This document shows positions 1-4,985 of a stretch of 6,510 nucleotides of DNA, in pieces. A program made the translations under genes and the position numbers. The DNA is from Candidatus Aerophobota bacterium (lineage in GTDB: Bacteria; Aerophobota; Aerophobia; Aerophobales; B3-G15), in assembly GCA_003648845.1 (NCBI GenBank), contig QMQA01000072.1:1-6510 (forward strand), given 5' to 3'. Below the pieces are notes generated by a model. The model saw only the letters and a program-made list of their open reading frames with translations. It did not search any database and was not told the origin of the DNA. Positions within the stretch are counted from its first letter, which is position 1. Every line of letters starts with the position of its first letter.

Positions 1-719
1 ACTTTCCGTTATGTCCTTTAATACGACCACAGGTGAACTTGTGAAAACGATAATTCATGATAACCATCTTTATAGAGTTCCAGGCTGTTTTGGGATAAGT
101 AAAGCCACGGAAGTCATTGATTTTGTGTTTGAGTTTACCAATGATTGCTTCAATGAGATTGTTAGTTCTTGGAAGCTGAGGACAATTAAAGCAGGACAAT
201 GGATTCTATCTCTTAATCCTTTAAGAACTATCTTCCAGCTCTCGTAATCCTCAGTTTTGCAAAGGGCAGCATAAGGAATATCCTGACTTTCAACATCAGC
301 GATAAGAAGAAGTTGATACTTTTCCTTCTGAATTGATATAGAGGTTCCATCAGCAATGAAATAACCAGTATATTGAGGAGATAGTTCTTTAGCCACATCC
401 TCAAAGGACTTACATTGCTACCAAGCTCGTTTATCCATAAGAATAACTGATACGGTCTAATATGAAGTTGTCTGCTCACGGCTCTGTAGGAAGCTTCTGC
501 ATTAAAGTAAAGATCAGCAGTTTTTAGGATGAGAGAAGATTCCTATCACTTAGTGCCTTTAGGTCCTGCTCTTTCAGAGAAAGATGTGTGGCAATCGAGA
601 CAGTAGTACCGCTGGATTTCCCATGGGCGTTTTCCCTTAGCTCTTAACGACTTAGTTTGATAGGAACCGGATTTCTTTGTATTGATCGATCCACACTTTG
701 GGCAGCATTTCTTTGGCAT
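1..719 (-). pseudogene. Degenerate, internally deleted IS transposase (zinc-ribbon plus DDE type), cut by left window edge
   Basis: This is a decayed DNA transposase read from 719 down to the left edge. The start ATG at 719-717 has a perfect AGGAGG at 730-725, five bases upstream, so the 5' end is well preserved. Residues 1-48 form a zinc ribbon with C6-x2-C9 and C40-x2-C43. The frame then meets two consecutive stops, TGA-TAG, at 548-543. It continues in the same frame through a helix-turn-helix-like stretch (SYRAVSRQLHIRPYQLFLW) to about 420. A frameshift at about 420-412 moves into a second frame holding FIADGTSIS, the likely first catalytic Asp, and a TEDYESW motif. Near 200-186 the coding sense jumps to a third frame reading QLPRTNNLIEAIIGKL, the usual surroundings of the catalytic Glu. 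The segment that should carry the second Asp is missing, so the protein cannot be active. About 240 codons remain, against 300-450 for intact DDE transposases. The IS family is unassigned; an IS256/MULE-like or ISNCY-type group is possible. Confidence 0.85.
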
Positions 720-724
720 ACTTG

Positions 725-730
725 CCTCCT
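725..730 (-). promoter_or_regulatory. Ribosome binding site of the transposase remnant
   Basis: On the minus strand AGGAGG lies five bases before the ATG at 719-717. It favours this start over an in-frame ATG 27 bases upstream, and it puts the start directly before the zinc-ribbon sequence MPKKCCPKCGS. Confidence 0.7.
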
Positions 731-956
731 GAAGATTGGAATCCACTCCTCACAAGAAAGTATGCACTCTATAACGCTTACTAATCAAGTACTTACGAGA
801 AAGAACGATTTAATTTAGCAACAATAATGGGATACACAGTCAATTTTTCAGGTGAGGGTTGGTCTCTAATAGAGATTTTAAGGATTTGTTATATAAAGAT
901 TCCTTTGGCGGAAGCTGCGTTTCAATATAAAAGGTGATGTATGTATTGGCATTCAC

Positions 957-979
957 ATTGTGGTCACAATATGGTCACA
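957..979. repeat. Palindrome overlapping an 11-bp-spaced direct repeat, possible protein-binding site
   Basis: ATTGTG-GT-CACAAT at 957-970 is a perfect inverted repeat around a 2-bp centre. TGGTCACA occurs at 961-968 and again at 972-979, exactly 11 bp apart, which is one helical turn and puts both copies on the same DNA face. This geometry is common for regulator binding sites. It could equally be part of the end of the neighbouring insertion sequence. No regulator can be assigned. Confidence 0.35.
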
Positions 980-990
980 GTAGTTTAGTA

Positions 991-1019
991 TTTTAGGTAG
1001 GTATTCGTACCTGGTAAAA
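991..1019 (+). other. Two-part hairpin with TTCG loop
   Basis: TTTTA (991-995) can pair with TAAAA (1015-1019), and AGGTA (999-1003) with TACCT (1008-1012) around a TTCG tetraloop, with a small internal loop (GGT opposite GG). The 10 base pairs are perfect, but the helix is AT-rich and is not followed by a T-run, so it is not a canonical terminator on the plus strand. It may be an insertion-sequence end structure or a weak RNA hairpin. Confidence 0.3.
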
Positions 1020-1253
1020 GTTAAAGTTCCCCCCGTCAATAGCTCTCTCCCATCTAACATACCCTGAAAAATTACTGCAATTTTTTATTAATTTCCCCAT
1101 AATTTCAGAATTTTTCACCGAAATTGTTTCGTTGATTTTAGTGTGATTATATATATTTCGTTGACAAATTTAGGTCCCTTTTGACCATTTAACATAACTT
1201 TTATGGTACAATTTTGTTAAGCAAATTTTTATTATTTATAGAGCCAATCATTC

Positions 1254-1281
1254 TTGACAAAAATAGGATTATAAGTAAATT
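1254..1281 (+). promoter_or_regulatory. Likely sigma-70-type promoter of the sugar operon
   Basis: A perfect -35 TTGACA lies at 1254-1259, followed after 16 bp by TAAATT at 1276-1281, which matches four of six bases of the -10 consensus. This would start transcription near 1288 and leave a leader of about 40 bases before the kinase ATG. Other candidates upstream are a second TTGACA at 1161-1166 without a good -10 partner, and an extended -10 TGG-TACAAT at 1204-1212 whose nearest -35-like TTGACC (1181-1186) is too far away at 20 bp. The region is promoter-like, but the exact start is uncertain. Confidence 0.45.
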
Positions 1282-1314
1282 GTCATACGGTTAATCCTTA
1301 GACGTCATACAATT
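1278..1314. promoter_or_regulatory. Candidate operator: paired GTCATAC repeats with inverted AATTGT/ACAATT flanks
   Basis: GTCATAC occurs at 1282-1288 and 1304-1310, start-to-start 22 bp or about two helical turns. The outer flanks AATTGT (1278-1283) and ACAATT (1309-1314) are exact inverted copies. The pair lies between the predicted -10 and the kinase ribosome binding site, where a bound repressor would block transcription. The GntR-family regulator encoded three genes downstream is the obvious candidate ligand, but no second copy of the element was found in the window to support the link. Confidence 0.35.
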
Positions 1315-1330
1315 AGACAAGGAGCAAAGC

Positions 1331-2845
1331 ATGGCCTACATAATTGGCTATGACCTGGGTACAACAGCAATAAAAGTATCATTATTTGACGAGCAAGGTA
1401 ATCTTTTAGAAAAGTCCACTCAGGAATATGAGCTTTCTACACCTTCTCCCCGGGCAGTAGAGCAAGAAGTCTCAGTCTATTGGGATTCTTTCAAGAAAGG
1501 ACTCAAAGAAGTTATAGATAAAAGCAAAGTATCCTCTGGGAATATAAAATGCGTGGGAGTTTCTGCCCAGGGAGAAACTCTTATCACTATTGACAGAGAG
1601 GGAAACCCTTTACGTCCTGCCATTGTTTGGTTAGATAGTCGGGCAGAGAAAGAAGCAAAAATTCTCGCTGATACCTTTAAAAATGAAAATATATATAGAC
1701 GAACTGGTCAGGTGGAAATGGTTCCAACTTGGCCAGCTGCCAAGATTCTTTGGTTAAAGAGACACGAACCCGAAATATTTAAAAAGACTTTTAAGTTTTT
1801 ATTAATTGAAGACTATTTTATCTATCGATTAACAGGATCGTTTGTTTCCGAGGGCTCTTTGTTGTGCTCGACTACTTACTGGGATATTCGAAAGAAGAAA
1901 TGGTGGGGTGAGATGCTGGATTTCCTTGGTATAGATGAAGATAAGTTGCCCGAAATAAAAGAACCAGGGGAGCTAATCGGACCAATAAAGAAAGAAGTGG
2001 CGTCTGAGTTAGGTCTTTCAACGGATACTTTGGTTACTACAGGGGCTTTAGATCAAGCATGTGGGGCAATTGGAGTTGGAAATATCAAACCAGGGATAAT
2101 TTCAGAGAATATAGGTGCAGCTTTGGCCATTTGTGCGACAGTAAATGAACCTTTTGTAGATCCTAACAAGAAAATGCCTTGCCATTATCATGGTTTACCG
2201 GATACATATATGGCTCATACATTTACAACAGGAGGAATGGTTCTACGGTGGTTCAGGGACAAATTTTGCCAGGAGGAGAAATCAGTAGCAGAGAGAATTG
2301 GCGAGGACTCTTACAATATCTTAGGTGCAGAGGCAGCAAAAATACCCCCTGGCTCAGAGGGACTTATTTTCCTTCCTCATCTTCAAGGGGCTATGGCTCC
2401 AGAAGTAAATCCTAAGGCAAAAGGTGTTTTATATGGTTTTACTCTACGTCACACTAAAGCACATGTAATCAGAGCTATAATGGAGTCTCTTGCAGCTGCC
2501 ATACGGAGAAACATCGATGCACTTGAAGATTTAGGGATCAAGGTATCTGAGATACGTTCTTTGGGAGGAGGAGCAAGAAGCAAGTTATGGTCACAAATCA
2601 AAGCCGATCTCACAGAATGTCCTCTTGTCACTACAGAATATGAAGACGCCGCTTGTTTAGGTGCAGCTATACTTGCAGGTACAGCAACCGGTGTTTGGTC
2701 CAGTGTAAAGGAGGCAGTAGAAAAAGTAGTCCGGCTAAAGAGTCGTTTTAACCCTCGGGAAGAAACCAGGGAATTGTACAGGAAATTTTACAAAATGTAC
2801 GTGAAACTTTATGAGGATCTGTGTGGCTTATTTGAGGTGTACTAA
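1331..2845 (+). CDS. FGGY-family carbohydrate kinase (xylulokinase-like)
   Basis: This cytosolic sugar kinase transfers phosphate from ATP to a sugar or sugar alcohol, most likely a ketose made by the isomerase of the same operon. The 504-residue length is typical for the family. The N-terminal actin-like fold opens with GYDLGTT (D8), the first ATP/Mg loop. Residues 77-103 carry a substrate-side segment ending in AIVWLDSR. The catalytic base is most likely D241 in GALDQACGAIGVG, and LGGGARSKLW (411-420) with the following CLGAAILAG (442-450) builds the C-terminal nucleotide site. All key motifs are present, so the enzyme should be active. AAGGAG at 1319-1324, six bases before the ATG, fixes the start. 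Overall pattern resembles XylB, but FGGY kinases for xylulose, fuculose, erythrulose, glycerol or AI-2 are hard to separate by eye; the xylulokinase motif GQMHG is replaced by AQGET (79-83), so xylulose should not be assumed. It is the first gene of the operon. Confidence 0.9.
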   Translation: MAYIIGYDLGTTAIKVSLFDEQGNLLEKSTQEYELSTPSPRAVEQEVSVYWDSFKKGLKEVIDKSKVSSGNIKCVGVSAQGETLITIDREGNPLRPAIVWLDSRAEKEAKILADTFKNENIYRRTGQVEMVPTWPAAKILWLKRHEPEIFKKTFKFLLIEDYFIYRLTGSFVSEGSLLCSTTYWDIRKKKWWGEMLDFLGIDEDKLPEIKEPGELIGPIKKEVASELGLSTDTLVTTGALDQACGAIGVGNIKPGIISENIGAALAICATVNEPFVDPNKKMPCHYHGLPDTYMAHTFTTGGMVLRWFRDKFCQEEKSVAERIGEDSYNILGAEAAKIPPGSEGLIFLPHLQGAMAPEVNPKAKGVLYGFTLRHTKAHVIRAIMESLAAAIRRNIDALEDLGIKVSEIRSLGGGARSKLWSQIKADLTECPLVTTEYEDAACLGAAILAGTATGVWSSVKEAVEKVVRLKSRFNPREETRELYRKFYKMYVKLYEDLCGLFEVY

Positions 2846-2877
2846 GTGACAACTACTTGAGAGAGAGAGAAAGAACT

Positions 2878-3216
2878 ATGTCTAAGAATATTATAGTCAG
2901 AAGAAAGCAAGAAGCTAGGAATTTCATGGAGGGTAGCGAACACTGCCGAGAGTATTTCTCTACTGAGAAGATAACTTTTGGAACTTCTGTCCTTCATCCA
3001 GGACAGAGAGGAGAAGTAGATAAAGGCCACAAAGAAGCAGAGGAAGTTTTCTTTGTAATACAAGGACGTGTACTTGTCCATTTTCCTGATTCTGGTGAAT
3101 ATCACGAGCTAACAGAAGGCGATGCAATTCTGGTACCTCCAGCTCGTCCTCATATGTTGATAAACATTGGAGAGAACATAGCTTACCTCTCATGGAGCTG
3201 CGCACCCAAACCTTAA
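2878..3216 (+). CDS. Small single-domain cupin protein
   Basis: A 112-residue protein made of one cupin beta-barrel. Cupin motif 1 is visible at residues 49-63 (KGHKEAEEVFFVIQG): the usual HxH pair is reduced, with Lys49 where the first His normally sits, H51 retained, and E56 as the likely acidic ligand. Motif 2 is intact as GDAILVPPARPH(x3)N, with H92 and N96. Metal binding is therefore possible but with an altered ligand set. Small cupins in sugar operons act as isomerases, mutarotases or ring-opening/tautomerising enzymes (KdgF is one example), or as sugar binders; which applies here is unknown. The ATG at 2878 is chosen over an upstream in-frame TTG (2857) because the purine-rich GAGAGAGAGAAAG precedes the ATG and nothing like a ribosome binding site precedes the TTG; even so, this site is the weakest in the operon. 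It starts 32 bases after the kinase stop. Confidence 0.82.
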   Translation: MSKNIIVRRKQEARNFMEGSEHCREYFSTEKITFGTSVLHPGQRGEVDKGHKEAEEVFFVIQGRVLVHFPDSGEYHELTEGDAILVPPARPHMLINIGENIAYLSWSCAPKP

Positions 3217-3241
3217 AAACAGATGAATCTTAATTATGCAT

Positions 3242-3251
3242 AGGAGGGGAG
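3242..3251 (+). promoter_or_regulatory. Strong ribosome binding site of the aldolase gene
   Basis: AGGAGGGGAG lies four bases before the ATG at 3256. It is much stronger than the site of the preceding cupin gene, which suggests the aldolase is translated at a higher rate from the shared transcript. It overlaps the end of an 8-bp palindrome, TATGCATA, at 3235-3242. Confidence 0.6.
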
Positions 3252-3255
3252 AAAA

Positions 3256-4080
3256 ATGTCACTTACAGGTAAAAAGATACGCATGAAAAGACTCATTGAT
3301 GAACACAATGCCTGCATTATTTGTGCATTAGATCATGGCATGACTTCTCCAAACTTTCTTGAACCTCTGGCAAATATGCAGAATCTTGTAAGGGAGGTAG
3401 TAAAAGGTGGAGCAAATGTTTTTATGTTAGGAAGAAACTATGCAAGGATTTGCATCTCTGAGTTCAGAAAAGATACTTCTTTGGCTTTTATGCTTACAGC
3501 AACCAGCGCCAGACATCCCGAAAAGAATTTGACCTGCGAGATCGGTAGTGTCGAGGAGGCACTTCGCTTTGGAGCAGATGCTGTAGTAGTCTATGTTGCT
3601 CTGGCCACCGGGCAGGATAAATCTACAATAGAATTTGTGGCAAGAGTTGGTGCAGAATGTGAGGCATTAGGGGTCCCCTTTATTGCAGAAGCTGAGTATC
3701 CTAACATCTACATGCCCAAAACAGAGCAAAAAAAGTTTGGAGCCGACTATCTTCTTTATAACGCTCGCATCTGTGCAGAACTGGGGGCAGATATTATAAA
3801 GACTAATTGGCCTGGAAGCCAAGAAGAATTTGCCAAAATAGTAAAAGCAGTATCTCCTATACCTGTAGTAATTGCAGGAGGACACAAAGTTTCTGCCAGA
3901 GAACTTTTAGAGCGCATGGAACAGGGTATAAGTGTGGGAGCAGTGGGCTGTTCGGTAGGAAGAAATATTTTCTTGCATGAGAGTCCTTTTGCAATGACAA
4001 GGGCTTTGTCACGGGTTATAAGGGAAAAATGGACAGCCAAAGAGGCATTAGAAGAGTTACAGGGAGAATTAAAAAAATAG
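3256..4080 (+). CDS. Class I (Schiff-base) aldolase of the DhnA/LsrF family
   Basis: A 274-residue TIM-barrel enzyme of the DeoC/LacD-like superfamily, DhnA branch, which includes archaeal-type fructose-bisphosphate aldolase (FbaB), the AI-2-pathway enzyme LsrF and the archaeal shikimate-route enzyme AroA'. Visible landmarks fit this family: ALDHG at 24-28 (D26), the probable acid/base Tyr148 in EAEYPNIYMP, the Schiff-base lysine K182 in ADIIKTNWPG, and phosphate-binding loops IAGGHK (206-211) and SVGRNIF (233-239). All expected catalytic positions are filled and the length is normal, so it should be active. In context, with an isomerase and a sugar kinase, the likely job is retro-aldol cleavage of a ketose phosphate, perhaps to dihydroxyacetone phosphate plus an aldehyde. 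The LsrF example warns that members may do thiolase-type chemistry instead. The start is fixed by the strong AGGAGGGG. It lies 39 bases after the cupin. Confidence 0.88.
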   Translation: MSLTGKKIRMKRLIDEHNACIICALDHGMTSPNFLEPLANMQNLVREVVKGGANVFMLGRNYARICISEFRKDTSLAFMLTATSARHPEKNLTCEIGSVEEALRFGADAVVVYVALATGQDKSTIEFVARVGAECEALGVPFIAEAEYPNIYMPKTEQKKFGADYLLYNARICAELGADIIKTNWPGSQEEFAKIVKAVSPIPVVIAGGHKVSARELLERMEQGISVGAVGCSVGRNIFLHESPFAMTRALSRVIREKWTAKEALEELQGELKK

Positions 4081-4092
4081 GCCGGGAGGCCT
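4079..4092 (+). other. Short GC-rich hairpin overlapping the aldolase stop; terminator-like on the minus strand
   Basis: AGGCC-GGGA-GGCCT forms a perfect 5-bp stem closed by a GNRA-type loop (GGGA), beginning within the TAG stop codon of the aldolase gene. On the plus strand no T-run follows, so it should not terminate the operon transcript, though it could slow decay or reduce read-through. On the minus strand the same stem is followed by A then seven T residues, the shape of a weak intrinsic terminator for antisense transcripts. The A-run also encodes the aldolase's C-terminal lysines, so the likeness may be accidental. Confidence 0.35.
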
Positions 4093-4127
4093 GAAAAGAT
4101 TTGATTACTATCTTAGGAAAATTTGAA

Positions 4128-4934
4128 ATGGCAAAGAGAACGCCTCCGTTATTTATGGTGGTGAGAAAAGAGCTGGAGTCATGGATTAAAGAGAAGAATT
4201 ATAGGCCGGGAAATAAGTTACCCTCAGAACAAGAACTAAGTGAGATTTTTAAAGTGAGTCGCGTCACAGTAAGAGAAGCTTTGAGGACAATGGAGGAAGA
4301 TGGTATTGTTGTCAGGTCTCAAGGGAAGGGAACTTTCTTAGCAGAGAGGCGGATTGCAAGCATATTGGAAGCGAATATCGGGGTTACAGAAATGATCGAA
4401 ACGATGGGCTATAAAAGTGGTACCCTTAGTAAGAAAATCAAAAGGCAAAAAGCAAATCTTTTTCTGGCTGACAAACTTAAAATCGAAAAAGATAGTAAGG
4501 TTATAATAATGGAGAGAATTCGTACCGCGGATGATCAACCTGTTGCCTATACTATAGATGTAATTCCCTGGTGGATTTTTAGTTTGAAAGCTTTAAGCGT
4601 AAAAGAGTTCGAACGATATGAATCTATATATACTTTTCTGGAGGAAAGGTGTGGACAGATCATCAAAGACAGTACAGCTCGACTATCTGCTGTAACTTGT
4701 CCAGATATTGCTGAGAAGTTGAATTTGCAAAAGGATACAGCTTTATTCGTTATAGAGCAGGTAGATACGGATCAAAATGAGCAACCTATTGTTTATTCTC
4801 GTGAGTATTTTGTAGGAAGATTTTTTGAATTTAAGGTGCGGCGTAGAAGAACCCCCGGTTTTTTTATGGAAAAAAGTAAAATTTCAGGGACCGGCAAGGG
4901 AAAAGAAGAGGATAAAAAAACAAATACGAGTTAA
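4128..4934 (+). CDS. GntR-family transcriptional regulator, HutC type with UTRA domain
   Basis: A 268-residue DNA-binding regulator. Residues about 8-71 form the GntR winged helix: PSEQEL (32-37), the recognition helix region SRVTVREAL (44-52) and the wing GKGTFL (66-71). Residues about 85-240 match the UTRA ligand-binding domain, with its hallmark MERIRTADDQPVAY (128-141) and a later QPIVYSREYF (219-228). HutC-type regulators usually repress catabolic genes until a sugar, sugar phosphate or similar metabolite binds. Here the likely target is the operon promoter near 1254-1314 and the likely signal a pathway intermediate. The C-terminal tail (about 254-268) is Lys/Glu-rich and probably disordered. 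An upstream TTG at 4101 would add nine residues. The ATG at 4128 is preferred because AGGA at 4115-4118 sits nine bases before it and the MAKRTPPLFMVVRKEL start fits the family. Encoding the regulator between two enzyme genes suggests autoregulation. Confidence 0.9.
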   Translation: MAKRTPPLFMVVRKELESWIKEKNYRPGNKLPSEQELSEIFKVSRVTVREALRTMEEDGIVVRSQGKGTFLAERRIASILEANIGVTEMIETMGYKSGTLSKKIKRQKANLFLADKLKIEKDSKVIIMERIRTADDQPVAYTIDVIPWWIFSLKALSVKEFERYESIYTFLEERCGQIIKDSTARLSAVTCPDIAEKLNLQKDTALFVIEQVDTDQNEQPIVYSREYFVGRFFEFKVRRRRTPGFFMEKSKISGTGKGKEEDKKTNTS

Positions 4935-4974
4935 AGAGATAAATCTTTTAAAAGCTGAAAGTTAGAAACAAAAC

Positions 4975-4980
4975 GGAGGT
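4975..4980 (+). promoter_or_regulatory. Ribosome binding site of the isomerase-like gene
   Basis: GGAGGT lies five bases before the ATG at 4986. It is strong and unambiguous and fixes the start. The 51-base gap after the regulator contains only a short palindrome, CTTTTAAAAG (4945-4954), and no promoter that stands out, so read-through from the upstream genes is the simplest reading. Confidence 0.6.
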
Positions 4981-4985
4981 AAAGA

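Larger units (their letters stand above)
720..1330. other. Gene-free AT-rich intergenic region with several palindromes
   Basis: No convincing coding region or tRNA was seen in about 610 bases. The left part probably contains the unrecognised right end of the insertion sequence, although no terminal inverted repeat could be paired because the other end lies outside the window. Visible structure, left to right: TCTCTA-A-TAGAGA at 863-875; a palindrome with a doubled GGTCACA at 957-979; a UUCG-loop hairpin at 991-1019; AAAAATT-ACTGC-AATTTTT at 1067-1085; CGAAA-TTG-TTTCG at 1119-1131; and a TTTCGTTGA direct repeat at 1127-1135 and 1156-1164. From about 1140 the sequence becomes very AT-rich and promoter-like ahead of the kinase gene. 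Confidence 0.6.

Noticed and set aside
11..247. Plus-strand open frame of 78 codons over the transposase remnant
   Set aside because: The opposite strand in this interval reads clear transposase sequence (PRTNNLIE, GFTYPKTAWN); the plus frame has no ribosome site and no recognisable protein.
228..479. Minus-strand 83-codon frame as an independent small gene
   Set aside because: Its first part is the continuation of the transposase helix-turn-helix in the same frame as 719-549; after about 412 it is out of frame and reads nonsense.
1067..1086. AAAAATT-ACTGC-AATTTTTT as an intrinsic terminator
   Set aside because: The stem is A/T only and would be very weak; no gene ends just upstream on the plus strand, so it probably reflects base composition.
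2179..2415. Plus-strand second-frame open frame inside the kinase gene
   Set aside because: It lies wholly inside a full-length FGGY kinase whose motifs are all in the main frame, and its Ser/Gly-rich composition is typical of a shadow frame.
2857..2877. TTG start at 2857 for the cupin gene
   Set aside because: No purine-rich site precedes it, and the extra residues are merely the translated GAGAGAGAGA tract that more likely serves as ribosome binding sequence for the ATG at 2878.
2842..3105. Minus-strand open frame opposite the cupin gene
   Set aside because: No ribosome site and no family resemblance; the plus strand carries a clear cupin with both motifs.
4101..4127. TTG start at 4101 for the GntR regulator
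   Set aside because: The ATG at 4128 has a better placed AGGA and gives the usual distance from the start to the winged-helix domain; the nine extra residues resemble nothing conserved.
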